A stretch of 64,000 nucleotides of DNA, from NCBI GenBank assembly GCA_905215555.1, contig CAJMQU010000012.1, positions 30,395 to 94,394 on the forward strand, read 5' to 3'. The notes under the pieces are model-generated. The model saw only the letters and a list, made by a program, of their open reading frames with translations. It had not been told where the DNA came from and searched no databases. This stretch comes from an uncultured bacterium (lineage in GTDB: Bacteria; Bacteroidota; Bacteroidia; Bacteroidales; Bacteroidaceae). This document shows positions 1-8,765 of this stretch, in pieces. Both the position numbers and the translations under genes were made by a program. Every line of letters starts with the position of its first letter. Positions within the stretch are counted from its first letter, which is position 1.

Positions 1-1
1 A

Positions 2-253
2 GATTTGGGATTTGAATATTTAGCTGCATCATCAAAAAAAGAATTTGAACAACATGCAGAAAGGTTTCTTTCCATCTCAAATAATGATAAGCCCATTTTA
101 CTAGAAGTATTCACCAGTTATCAAGATGAAAGTACAGCACTTAAAATCATCAGAAATTTAGATTCAGACACAATGGGATTTATAAAGAAAAAAATAAAAG
201 ACAACGTGAACTATAACACAATTCAGAAAGTTCGCAATTTTCTAAAAGACTAA
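2..253 (+). CDS. C-terminal fragment of a thiamine-pyrophosphate-dependent enzyme (MenD/acetolactate-synthase-like) of the polysaccharide locus
   Basis: The gene enters from outside the window; only the last 83 codons are present, in a frame open to the left edge. The visible part reads DLGFEYLAASSKKEF, then a segment ending KPILLEVFT and a DESTAL stretch. This is the usual C-terminus of TPP-binding enzymes in Bacteroides capsule loci, where the last strand carries (P)xLxEVxT. Its TAA overlaps the ATG of the next gene by one base, so it belongs to the same operon. The reaction cannot be told from the tail; a phosphonopyruvate decarboxylase or MenD-like activity is equally possible. Confidence 0.6.
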   Translation, partial: DLGFEYLAASSKKEFEQHAERFLSISNNDKPILLEVFTSYQDESTALKIIRNLDSDTMGFIKKKIKDNVNYNTIQKVRNFLKD

Positions 254-1434
254 TGAACACAAAAAAAATTGCTATACTCACTCGTCGTGCGGGATATAAC
301 ATGGGAACATCCTTACAAGCAGTTGCCATGTCGCAATTTATTGCCGATGCTGGGTATCCAAATGTAATCATCGACTACGATGAATATGCAGGACATCTAC
401 TGTGGCAACTGAAACCTGCTGTAAATAGGCTTATATTGTCAGTGATGAATCTTTGTCCGATGATAAGTCGATTACTTTTCAGAAAAAAGTATGACTATTT
501 GTGCAGAATGCAGAATCAAATAAATAGTTTTAGAGAGTTTGAACATAAATATATGTGTTTAACCAGTAAGAGGTACCGATCCATCAAGACACTTAGGCGA
601 GATTTCAGTGATTATTATGCTTGTATATGTGGTAGTGATCAGATATGGAGTCCCTATTTTTATGATCCTGTTTTTTTGCTGTCATTTATAAAAAAGGGAG
701 AGACTTGTCGAAAAATCGCTTATGCCCCAAGTATGGGGATAACTGACAGTTCTATGTTGCGACAGGAACAAATAGACTTAATGCTACAATTTGATAGTAT
801 CTCATGTCGTGAACAGGAAGCATCTGCTATTGCCTCTAAAATCACAGGCCAAGAAATTACGACTGTACTCGACCCCACTTTAATGGTTACCTCAGACTTC
901 TGGCATAAAATAGCTAACGACGTCACATTTATAAAAAAGGAAAAGTATATCTTGACATACTTTCTTCATACTGATTATTACCAAGATTCAATACCATACG
1001 ATTATATACAAAAATTAAAGGATAAGACCGGATTTTCTGTATACAATATCTCTCTATTTAATTTAGTAAATCATATTGATGCAGATATAAATTTCGACTC
1101 CATAGGTCCTATGGAATTTCTATCACTAATAAAAAATGCAGAATGGATATGCACAAACTCTTTTCATTGCTGTATTTTTTCCTATCTGTTCAAACGGCAT
1201 TTTTTTGTATTCGAACGATTCATGAGAGATAGACACGAAGGAGGAAATCAAAACTCACGAATCCACAATCTATTAAAGTTATTTAAGTTAGAACAATGCA
1301 TTACAAAGCCGGATGACGAACCCAATATTTCACAAGAATATGATTTTAACGTTGGAATGCCTACTATAACAACTGAACGCAAAAAGTCTTTGACTTTTTT
1401 AAATAACGCATTAACACTAAATAAAGGATTATGA
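253..1434 (+). CDS. Polysaccharide pyruvyl transferase family protein
   Basis: This 393-aa protein matches the PS_pyruv_trans family (PF04230), which adds ketal-linked pyruvate to sugars of surface polysaccharides. Recognisable features are an N-terminal ILTRRAGYNMGTSLQAVAM segment, the family signature GSDQIW near residue 130, SCREQEAS and DPTLMV in the middle, and TNSFHCCIFS toward the C-terminus. There is no signal peptide, which fits a cytoplasmic enzyme. Start and stop overlap the neighbours (TAATG with the gene before, ATGATG with the gene after), indicating translational coupling. Codon use is strongly AT-rich, as in the flanking genes and unlike the housekeeping genes further right. 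The acceptor sugar is not predictable. Confidence 0.85.
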   Translation: MNTKKIAILTRRAGYNMGTSLQAVAMSQFIADAGYPNVIIDYDEYAGHLLWQLKPAVNRLILSVMNLCPMISRLLFRKKYDYLCRMQNQINSFREFEHKYMCLTSKRYRSIKTLRRDFSDYYACICGSDQIWSPYFYDPVFLLSFIKKGETCRKIAYAPSMGITDSSMLRQEQIDLMLQFDSISCREQEASAIASKITGQEITTVLDPTLMVTSDFWHKIANDVTFIKKEKYILTYFLHTDYYQDSIPYDYIQKLKDKTGFSVYNISLFNLVNHIDADINFDSIGPMEFLSLIKNAEWICTNSFHCCIFSYLFKRHFFVFERFMRDRHEGGNQNSRIHNLLKLFKLEQCITKPDDEPNISQEYDFNVGMPTITTERKKSLTFLNNALTLNKGL

Positions 1435-2708
1435 TGCACATATTGGTTTTGGCTTATGCCATATCTCCTACACGAGGTTCGGAATACTCTGTGGCATGGA
1501 ATTATGTTACTCGGATGTCAAAATATCACAAACTGACAGTACTTTATGGTTGCTCCGGTAATCATATTGGAGATTGTAAAGAAATGGAAAGGTACGTAAC
1601 CGAAAAAGAGATTCCTAATGTGACTTTTTTGTGTGTAAGGCCTACGAAATGGGTAAATATATTAAACTGGTGCAATAAAAAAGGGTTCTTAGGATATACT
1701 TTTTATTTAGCATATAAAGAGTGGCATAGATTGGCCTATAAAAAAGCAATAGAAATCGTCTCAAATAATGCTATAGATTTGGTTCATTATTTAGGACCTA
1801 TTGGCTTTCGAGAACCAGGATACTTGTGGAAATTAGGATTACCTTATATGTGGGGACCTATCGGCGGTGCCAATAAGACAAATATAACTCTTCAAAAAAA
1901 TCTTCCTAATATCAGCAAGCTAAAGTTCAAATTTAGAAATTGGGCAACTTTGAGGCAGTTAAATATGAATAGACTGACCGATGCTCTACACCATACTGAT
2001 TTGTTACTAACTTGCACAACGGAGAATCAAAAGGTGTTTCATACCGTTCATCAAAAAGAAAGTATCTATTTACCAGAAAACTCAATATCTGAAGACATAT
2101 ATCTTAATCAGACAAAATTCATACATCCAGAAGTATATCGGTTTATAGTTATTGGGAGTCTGATTGATCGTAAATCTGTGAACATTTTACTTGAAGCACT
2201 ATGCTTGGTCAAGTACAAAGAAAAGATTATCATTGATATTGTGGGTGACGGACCAATGAGAAAAAATCTAGAGGCATACGCTAAGGATAACCTAATTTAC
2301 AATCTAATAAAGTGGCATGGCATGCTATCCCGTCAAAAGGCCATAGAAATGTTTAAAAATGCCCATATGCATATAATAACAAGTGTTAGTGAAGGGAATG
2401 CTACAACTATATGGGAAGCCATGAGTTATGGAGTACCTACATTAAGTTTCGACCATTGCGGCATGCATGACACTTTAAGTAGTGGTGCTGGAATATTAGT
2501 CCCAATATCGTGTAACTATAGCGAATGTGTAAAGGCTCTTGCAAAAGAGATTGATTCATTGATAATGAATCCGAATCGATTTAAGCAATTAGCACAATCC
2601 ACCATTGAATATGCAAAGAAATCCACTTGGGATGAAAGAGAAAAGGTTCTTCTTCATTGTTATAAAACGGCTATAAATAAACATATGAATAATTCATCTG
2701 GGAATTAA
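1431..2708 (+). CDS. Glycosyltransferase, GT4-like (GT-B fold)
   Basis: A 425-aa glycosyltransferase. The N-terminal half contains the donor-independent domain (AYAISPTRGSEYSVAWNYV, then WGPIGGANKT). The C-terminal half has the Glycos_transf_1 core: FIVIGSLIDRKSVNILLEAL, IVGDGP, HGMLSRQKAIEMF and the E-x7-E type region TSVSEGNATTIWEAMSYGVP. It probably transfers one sugar of the repeat unit at the inner membrane. It overlaps the upstream gene by four bases (ATGA). Donor and linkage are unknown. AT-rich like its neighbours. Confidence 0.85.
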   Translation: MMHILVLAYAISPTRGSEYSVAWNYVTRMSKYHKLTVLYGCSGNHIGDCKEMERYVTEKEIPNVTFLCVRPTKWVNILNWCNKKGFLGYTFYLAYKEWHRLAYKKAIEIVSNNAIDLVHYLGPIGFREPGYLWKLGLPYMWGPIGGANKTNITLQKNLPNISKLKFKFRNWATLRQLNMNRLTDALHHTDLLLTCTTENQKVFHTVHQKESIYLPENSISEDIYLNQTKFIHPEVYRFIVIGSLIDRKSVNILLEALCLVKYKEKIIIDIVGDGPMRKNLEAYAKDNLIYNLIKWHGMLSRQKAIEMFKNAHMHIITSVSEGNATTIWEAMSYGVPTLSFDHCGMHDTLSSGAGILVPISCNYSECVKALAKEIDSLIMNPNRFKQLAQSTIEYAKKSTWDEREKVLLHCYKTAINKHMNNSSGN

Positions 2709-2712
2709 ATAT

Positions 2713-3444
2713 GTGATAACCTACTTTCAATTAAAATTCAAAATAATCAATATTATGATTCTTCATCAAGGAATTAGTAAAGCCATTAGCTCTATTAAAG
2801 GAGAAGATTTTATATTGGATAACAGGATTCCAATAGGTTATCTTTTCTCCACAATTTTTTTTAGAGTTTTTAGAGGGATAAAAGGAGCAGTCATTTTTAA
2901 AAGTTTCAAAAGGGTATTTGTCTCTTCATCATCCAAAATCAAATGTGTTTCAAAGATTCAAATAGGGTATAATTTAAGTATTGATAAAGACTGCTATATT
3001 GATGCATTATCAATAGAAGGTATTGTCTTTGGTGATAATGTATCAATTGGAAAATGTACATGTATTGAATGCAGCGGAACATTAAAAGATTTGGGAAAGG
3101 GATTAATCATAGGAAACAATGTCGGCCTTGGCACTCATGGATTTTTCGGATGTGCCGGCGGTATAGAAATAGGAGACAATACTATTTTTGGTAATTACGT
3201 ATCTCTTCATTCGGAAAATCACAATTACGCAGATACTCATATCCCTATACGATTACAAGGAGTAAATAGGAAGGGAATAAAGATAGGAAAAGACTGTTGG
3301 ATTGGATCAAAAACTACGATATTAGATGGTACAGAGATCGGCGACGGGTGCATTGTTGCAGCTGGTGCAGTAGTGAGAGGAAAGATAGAATCGTATTCTA
3401 TAATAGGTGGCGTTCCTGCTAAAACTATAAAGAAAAGATCATGA
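2713..3444 (+). CDS. Left-handed beta-helix acyltransferase (putative O-acetyltransferase)
   Basis: Up to 243 aa. From about residue 80 the protein consists of hexapeptide repeats ([LIV]-G-x4), for example IGYNLSIDKDCYIDALSI and GIKIGKDCWIGSKTTI, ending in the typical LbH acetyltransferase cap IGGVPAKTIKKRS. The catalytic His is probably in HSENHNY. The family transfers acetyl or other acyl groups from CoA to sugars; here the likely target is the polysaccharide repeat unit. The start is ambiguous: GTG at 2713 gives the full length, while ATG at 2755 drops 14 residues. The ATG at 2711 is followed directly by a stop and cannot be used. It overlaps the next gene by ATGA. Confidence 0.85.
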   Translation: MITYFQLKFKIINIMILHQGISKAISSIKGEDFILDNRIPIGYLFSTIFFRVFRGIKGAVIFKSFKRVFVSSSSKIKCVSKIQIGYNLSIDKDCYIDALSIEGIVFGDNVSIGKCTCIECSGTLKDLGKGLIIGNNVGLGTHGFFGCAGGIEIGDNTIFGNYVSLHSENHNYADTHIPIRLQGVNRKGIKIGKDCWIGSKTTILDGTEIGDGCIVAAGAVVRGKIESYSIIGGVPAKTIKKRS

Positions 3445-4529
3445 AACACATTATCTGTTTCCACCTCTTTAACGACTACAGTGGCAGTCCCAAAATACTA
3501 AAAATGGTGCTGGAAGGCTTACTCCAAAAGGGTTATCAAGTAGATTTAATATCTTCCAAAGGTGGCACACTGGATGAATTACTGCATTACAAGAACTTGC
3601 GTAAGTACTCTTACTCTTATCGCTTTTCCAATAATCCAGCAATAACAATACTGCGCTATAATACTGTACAGATATACACATTCTTATTAGCGTTCCGCTG
3701 GCTATTTCATAAAAATGTGGTATTCTACATCAACACTTTACTTCCTATCGGACCAGCATTAGCTGGGCGCATCATGGGTAAACACGTAATTTATCATTAT
3801 CACGAGAATGCATTTGCAAAGGGAACATTCTACAAGGCACTGGCTACTGCCATGCAGAAGTTAGCACATGAAATCATCTGTGTATCAGAATATCAGGCAT
3901 CGTTCCTGCAACGGGAAAAAGGGGTAATGGTTATACCCAATGCCCTGCCAAAGAATTTCGTGAACAGGCTGACTCCCAATCTTCAAACAGCCTTTGAACG
4001 AAAACAGATTCTAATGCTCGGCTCATTGAAATTATATAAGAGTCCGTTGGAATTTATCGAATTAGCCCAAAGACTACCCCAGTTCATTTTTGTATTAGTA
4101 ATAAATGATACAAAAGAGAATATTGACATCTTTATCGAAGAGCACAAAATCAACGTATGCAAAAACCTGACCATATATCCTCGACAGAATGATGTCGTAC
4201 CATTCTACAATCAGGCTTCACTCGTTCTGAATCTCTCCAATAAGAAACAGGTCGTAGAGACATTCGGATTGACAGCATTGGAGGCTATGAGCGCCGGGAT
4301 GCCGGTAATAGTACCCACGGAAGGAGGAATAGCGGAAATGGTGGCGGACGGAGAGAATGGGTATAAGATAGATGTACAGAATCTTAATCTAATAGCAGAA
4401 TGTATAAAAACAATTTTATCTGACGAAACACTTTATATGGAATTAGCAAAAAATGCACTCTCATATTCCAAAAGGTTCAGTGAAGTAGAGATGGTAAATC
4501 GTGTTGAAACGATACTGGACAAAGAATAA
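3441..4529 (+). CDS. Glycosyltransferase family 4 protein
   Basis: A 362-aa GT-B glycosyltransferase. The N-terminus FHLFNDYSGSPKILKMVLEGL is typical of GT4 enzymes of surface-polysaccharide loci. The C-terminal donor domain contains LMLGSLKLYKSPLEFIELA and ETFGLTALEAMSAGMPVIVP, which holds the conserved E-x7-E pair, followed by GGIAEMVADGENG. No membrane segment or signal peptide is apparent. It starts inside the stop of the acyltransferase gene (ATGA). It is less AT-rich than the four genes before it. Confidence 0.87.
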   Translation: MKHIICFHLFNDYSGSPKILKMVLEGLLQKGYQVDLISSKGGTLDELLHYKNLRKYSYSYRFSNNPAITILRYNTVQIYTFLLAFRWLFHKNVVFYINTLLPIGPALAGRIMGKHVIYHYHENAFAKGTFYKALATAMQKLAHEIICVSEYQASFLQREKGVMVIPNALPKNFVNRLTPNLQTAFERKQILMLGSLKLYKSPLEFIELAQRLPQFIFVLVINDTKENIDIFIEEHKINVCKNLTIYPRQNDVVPFYNQASLVLNLSNKKQVVETFGLTALEAMSAGMPVIVPTEGGIAEMVADGENGYKIDVQNLNLIAECIKTILSDETLYMELAKNALSYSKRFSEVEMVNRVETILDKE

Positions 4530-4601
4530 AACAAAGATAATCATAAAAATTTCTTTTCATACAAAAGAAAGAAACCTCTAATAGACAATCTTTTTACATT
4601 C

Positions 4602-5684
4602 ATGAAACAAGTAGCTATTGTAGGCATCCAAGGTGTGCCTGCAAAATATGGTGGCTTTGAGACTTTGGTGGAAAACATTATCGGTGATAATTGTTGTTCC
4701 GAAATCTGTTATACCGTTTTTTGTAGCGGCAAAGATTATGCCACACGTATGAAATCCTACAAAGGAGCACGGCTGAAATATGTTCCGCTATTCCATGCCA
4801 ATGGGATACAAAGCACTCCTTATGACATCCTGTCGATGCTTAAATGTCTGCGAGGTTATGATGCCGTAGTCATATTAGGTGTGTCGGGCTGTATTTTCCT
4901 GCCAATTTTCAGATTATTGTATCGCAAGCATCTGATAGTGAATATTGACGGACTGGAGCACCGGAGGGCCAAATGGGGTAAATTTGCCAAATGGTTTCTG
5001 CGGACAAGTGAAGCAATGGCCGTACGCTATGCGGACGTGATAATAGCCGATAATAAAGGCATACAGAATTACGTGTGGAATACATATCAGAAAAAAGCTG
5101 AACTGGTGGCCTACGGAGGAGACCATGCGCAAAGAGATGTCACCGAAGAAAGGCAGAATGAAATTCTGAAGCGATATGGAATCACTCCCGGATGCTATGC
5201 AGTCAGCGTATGCCGCATTGAACCGGAAAACAACTGCCATCTGATTCTGAAAGCTTTTGCAACTTCAGGAGAGAATCTGGTGTTTGTGGGAAACTGGGAA
5301 CGGAGTGAATACAGCCGACGACTAAAAGAGGAATATCATGGTCGGCAGAATATACAGATGCCGGACTCTGTGTATGACCTCGATGTGCTCTATGCTCTAC
5401 GCAATCAATGCAGATGCTATATCCACGGGCACAGCGCAGGCGGAACAAACCCTTCGCTGGTAGAAGCCATGTTTTTCGGTAAACCGATTTTGGCTTATGA
5501 TGTGATTTACAATCGTGAGACTACGGAAAACAAGGCTCATTACTTCAAGACAAGTGAAGAACTGGTGGAATTACTGCATAGCAGACCCAAGGACGGATGC
5601 AAAATGCAGGAGATTGCAACGAAACGCTATACCTGGTCTTTTATAGCCTGGAAATACAGGATGCTTATTTTATCCCACAAATAA
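4602..5684 (+). CDS. DUF1972-type glycosyltransferase (rhamnosyltransferase-like)
   Basis: A 360-aa protein with the N-terminal DUF1972 signature GIQGVPAKYGGFETLVENI, found in GT4-like enzymes often annotated as rhamnosyl- or fucosyltransferases. A C-terminal Glycos_transf_1 domain follows (AVSVCRIEPENNCHLILKAF; HGHSAGGTNPSLVEAMFFGK). An rmlA/rmlB pair for dTDP-sugar synthesis lies about 14 kb away in this window, which is compatible with a dTDP-deoxysugar donor, but that is only inference. A 72-nt gap separates it from the preceding gene. Its stop codon lies inside the left arm of a strong terminator, so it is the last gene of the polysaccharide operon. Confidence 0.85.
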   Translation: MKQVAIVGIQGVPAKYGGFETLVENIIGDNCCSEICYTVFCSGKDYATRMKSYKGARLKYVPLFHANGIQSTPYDILSMLKCLRGYDAVVILGVSGCIFLPIFRLLYRKHLIVNIDGLEHRRAKWGKFAKWFLRTSEAMAVRYADVIIADNKGIQNYVWNTYQKKAELVAYGGDHAQRDVTEERQNEILKRYGITPGCYAVSVCRIEPENNCHLILKAFATSGENLVFVGNWERSEYSRRLKEEYHGRQNIQMPDSVYDLDVLYALRNQCRCYIHGHSAGGTNPSLVEAMFFGKPILAYDVIYNRETTENKAHYFKTSEELVELLHSRPKDGCKMQEIATKRYTWSFIAWKYRMLILSHK

Positions 5685-5720
5685 TGGGGAAACTTTCCGA
5701 AATAAAGTTTCCCCATTATT
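5680..5720. terminator. Bidirectional terminator hairpin closing the polysaccharide operon
   Basis: A perfect 17-bp inverted repeat: AATAATGGGGAAACTTT (5680-5696) and its reverse complement (5704-5720), with a 7-nt loop. It lies between converging genes and overlaps the stop codon of the upstream one. The arms begin and end A/T-rich, so it can act in both directions. Confidence 0.85.
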
Positions 5721-5741
5721 GCTTTTAAAAAGATACGTCCA

Positions 5742-7472
5742 TCACTTATTCAATGTCCACCGGATTGCATTTCTGAACATCTTCGTAAAGTCTTCCGTTT
5801 CGTACAATTTCTTACTATGTCCGATCTGGAAATAGACATTACGCGCTTTCTTGTTCTCATTCACCCATACCACAGGATGGTCTCCCATCTTGACGTCAGA
5901 AGCAGGAGTATAGCTATATTCGTCCACATGTGCCAATACATGCACATTGCGGCGCGGACTCTTGTCATAGGTATACCACTCATCATCAGGGATAATGAAC
6001 GTTCCCTGCACTCCTTTCATGACCGGATGTTCCGGATCTTCCGTGATAACCACTCCATCAGCCAAGGGGGCAATATAATTCTTGAAGCGCACACCACCCA
6101 TAAAGTCGGAGAACCATTGCCACATCGGATAACCATCGAATTCTCCCAACAACGTGGCATGATGGAAACCGATCCAGCCGCCACGTCCCTCATCAATATA
6201 CTTGGTAAAGGCAGCCTGTGCCGCTTCACTCCATGTATAAGGCGGGTAGTCCAACTGGATAATCAAATGGAAACGATTGAGATATTCCTCTGTAATCGGT
6301 TTGGCATTATTTATTTCCGTAATTTCAAAGTTCATAGTTTCACTCTCTCCAGCCAACCACTGCATACCGGCATCCGTAAACCCGCCATGCTGTCCGCCGC
6401 GCTCGGTCAGAACCAACACCTGATAAGGAGCTGCCTGACCCTTCTTATTTACAAGCAGACTCTCATACATCGTACGACGCAAATCGCTCTGGGAATTATC
6501 ACCTGCATAGTCCCAATACATACCGCCAAGCAATCCCTTATCCAAGATATACTGGCACTTGATAGCCAGTGAACGGGGATTCTCATAACCGAAAACAAGC
6601 ACACCATCCTTGTTTGCCAGATACGGCACTTTGGCTGTATCATCCCAACGTTCCTCAAATTCAGTCGTGCCACCTACCTTATGGTAATCCTGGAAATTGG
6701 GATAGTGGTCACCGCCACGTCCATAGAAAGGCACTCCCATAGTTAACTTAGAAGCCGGAACACCCGCCTTAAGGTGTGCTTCAACTGCAGCATCGGCAGT
6801 CATCCAACCGCTATTCTCCGAACGGTAAAGGGCAGCATGATGTTTAGGAGCATTCCCCATATCATAAGACATGATATTGACAAAATCAATGAATGGAAGA
6901 ATTGCTTTGAAATCTATATACTCGGCAGAAGCCACAGTGGCAAGAGTCAACAGCTTTTTCTTTCCTATCTCTTTCCGTATATCCCGCATCAGCAACGTGA
7001 AGTTTTTCGTATCGTCCGGTGAAGCGGAAATGTTGGCAGCCTTACTGGTAGGATATTCCCAGTCGATATCAATGCCATCCAGACCGTACTCTTTCACCAC
7101 CCGCTTGCAATCTTTCGCAAATGCCAGACGGAAGTCATCATCGGCAGCCATTTCACTGAAACGTCCGCTTCCCCATCCGCCGATAGAGAGCATTACTTTC
7201 AGTCCCGGTTTCTGTGCTTTCAAAGCGACAATCTCCCGAAGACGGTTCTCATTGGCAATCCCCACTCCATTGAAAGTTTCGCTCACATGACCGAACGCAT
7301 AGTTGATGTGCGTCATGTATTGCGGATCGGGCATGACACTACTCCAGGAAGTCACATAAGCTACAATCACCTTCGCATCCGAAGAAGCCATACGCAACTC
7401 TCCTGCCTTACTACTACTGCATGACAGCAATACTGCCAGTACAGACAAAATCATAAATCTCATTCTTTTCAT
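5742..7472 (-). CDS. Exported GH18 family glycosidase fused to a ThuA-like domain (lipoprotein)
   Basis: From the ATG at 7472 the protein has 576 aa and begins with a lipoprotein signal ending LLSC (Cys 18). The TTG/ATG further upstream would run into the transporter gene. Residues about 35-355 form a GH18 barrel: the catalytic motif DGIDIDWEYP has its acid Glu near residue 139, with SIGGWG and MSYDMG as supporting motifs. Residues about 365-576 form a ThuA-like (trehalose utilisation, class I glutamine-amidotransferase-like) domain with GGWIGFHHATL and FQIGHSKKLY. GH18 enzymes cleave GlcNAc beta-1,4 bonds (chitin, chitobiose core of N-glycans). The role of ThuA here is unknown. It is the last gene of the nag-like operon and probably supplies GlcNAc or oligosaccharides to it. 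Confidence 0.85.
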   Translation of the reverse strand: MKRMRFMILSVLAVLLSCSSSKAGELRMASSDAKVIVAYVTSWSSVMPDPQYMTHINYAFGHVSETFNGVGIANENRLREIVALKAQKPGLKVMLSIGGWGSGRFSEMAADDDFRLAFAKDCKRVVKEYGLDGIDIDWEYPTSKAANISASPDDTKNFTLLMRDIRKEIGKKKLLTLATVASAEYIDFKAILPFIDFVNIMSYDMGNAPKHHAALYRSENSGWMTADAAVEAHLKAGVPASKLTMGVPFYGRGGDHYPNFQDYHKVGGTTEFEERWDDTAKVPYLANKDGVLVFGYENPRSLAIKCQYILDKGLLGGMYWDYAGDNSQSDLRRTMYESLLVNKKGQAAPYQVLVLTERGGQHGGFTDAGMQWLAGESETMNFEITEINNAKPITEEYLNRFHLIIQLDYPPYTWSEAAQAAFTKYIDEGRGGWIGFHHATLLGEFDGYPMWQWFSDFMGGVRFKNYIAPLADGVVITEDPEHPVMKGVQGTFIIPDDEWYTYDKSPRRNVHVLAHVDEYSYTPASDVKMGDHPVVWVNENKKARNVYFQIGHSKKLYETEDFTKMFRNAIRWTLNK

Positions 7473-7482
7473 AATATTATAA

Positions 7483-8745
7483 TTAATCAGCCGTTTGACG
7501 AACACGGGAGCCTACCAATGCATAATACAGCATGAATAACTCCCCCAAAAATACAATAAACCAAGACCATCTCCAACTTTCCAGCAAATCAGCGAAGACA
7601 CCTTGCAGCAGAGGCAGGATAGCACCACCTACAACGCCTATCATAAACACTCCTGAAGCTACTGAAGTATATTTACCCAAATGAGCCACAGACAACGTGA
7701 AGATTGCTCCCCACATGATGGAGTGGAACAAACCTACTGCCGTCAGTAACCAAGGATTATTGAAAATAATAGCCAACAAAGCCAGCACACCCGCCGATAC
7801 GGTAGTTGCCACCAACTGCACACGGGGAGAAATCTTACTCAGCGAACTGCCCACCAGGCGCCCCACCAGCATACCACCCCAATAGAGTGTAGCCATCAAG
7901 GCAGGTGAAGGGCAATTCCGTTCAATAGCATACAAATTGATATTCGCACCAATGCAAACTTCCACACCCACATAGCAGAATATGGCACAGACACCCAGAG
8001 TCAGATGCCAGAATGACCAGACACTTTTCTCCAGTTTCTCTCCTTTTTCCACCCGCGTGCCCTGTATGTCAGGCAAAGACAGCCTCATCAGCAGGAATAC
8101 GATCACTGCAATAGTCAGCATCAATGCCAGGAAAGGTATCATCAACTGGCTGATTTGAATGGCCTCCATAGCCAGTCCACCGAAAACAACTCCCGTCACA
8201 AAATAAGGGGCAATCGTAGTACCGACAGAGTTTGCCGTGCCACCGATAGCGAGACGCTGGATAGCCTGCGTTCCTTTCACCCGGCAAGCCGTGAGATAGG
8301 GATTGATGACAACCTGCAAAATTGTGGCCGAAGCTCCCACAACGAACGACCCCAATAAGAAAATGAAAAAGCCGACGGGAATGATACTCTCGCCCACCCC
8401 GACAGCAGCATCGGGAAATCTTACGGTGAAATAAGAAGAAGCGAAAAAGAGTCCCAAACCGACAATCATCACCCAAAGCCCACGGATTAACGTGCCCTTA
8501 TAGCCGTACTTATTAATCCAGGATGAGCCCACCCCGCCACAAACGGGATAGGCAAGAAACCATGAAAAAGTAATCAAAGTGGCAAAGGTATTCTTCAAAT
8601 TACCCACTTTCATGAGGAAAGTTTCCTTCAGAGGTCCCTGAAACTGAGTATTGGCAGTTGTCAGGAATCCGACTATAAGGAATAGAAAGACCATTGTGAG
8701 AAACGGTCCCATGTAATTGATTTGTTTTTCCTGTTGTGTCATCAT
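7483..8745 (-). CDS. MFS sugar transporter (FHS family; likely N-acetylglucosamine/amino-sugar permease)
   Basis: A 420-aa inner-membrane protein with about 12 hydrophobic segments. The first, FLTMVFLFLIVGFLTTANTQ, and the family-typical GFLTTANTQFQGPL and YFVTGVVFGG regions match the fucose/glucose/galactose:H+ symporter (FHS) branch that includes FucP and NagP. The gap to the GH18 gene is 10 nt and to nagB 20 nt. The context (GH18 hydrolase, GlcN6P deaminase, ROK kinase) suggests GlcNAc or a related amino sugar as substrate. The specificity is inferred from neighbours, not from residues. Confidence 0.82.
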   Translation of the reverse strand: MMTQQEKQINYMGPFLTMVFLFLIVGFLTTANTQFQGPLKETFLMKVGNLKNTFATLITFSWFLAYPVCGGVGSSWINKYGYKGTLIRGLWVMIVGLGLFFASSYFTVRFPDAAVGVGESIIPVGFFIFLLGSFVVGASATILQVVINPYLTACRVKGTQAIQRLAIGGTANSVGTTIAPYFVTGVVFGGLAMEAIQISQLMIPFLALMLTIAVIVFLLMRLSLPDIQGTRVEKGEKLEKSVWSFWHLTLGVCAIFCYVGVEVCIGANINLYAIERNCPSPALMATLYWGGMLVGRLVGSSLSKISPRVQLVATTVSAGVLALLAIIFNNPWLLTAVGLFHSIMWGAIFTLSVAHLGKYTSVASGVFMIGVVGGAILPLLQGVFADLLESWRWSWFIVFLGELFMLYYALVGSRVRQTAD

Positions 8746-8765
8746 ACAGTATTATAGTATAACGG

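Noticed and set aside
5817..6572. 251-codon plus-strand open frame
   Set aside because: Antisense to the ThuA half of the GH18 fusion; composition is not protein-like.
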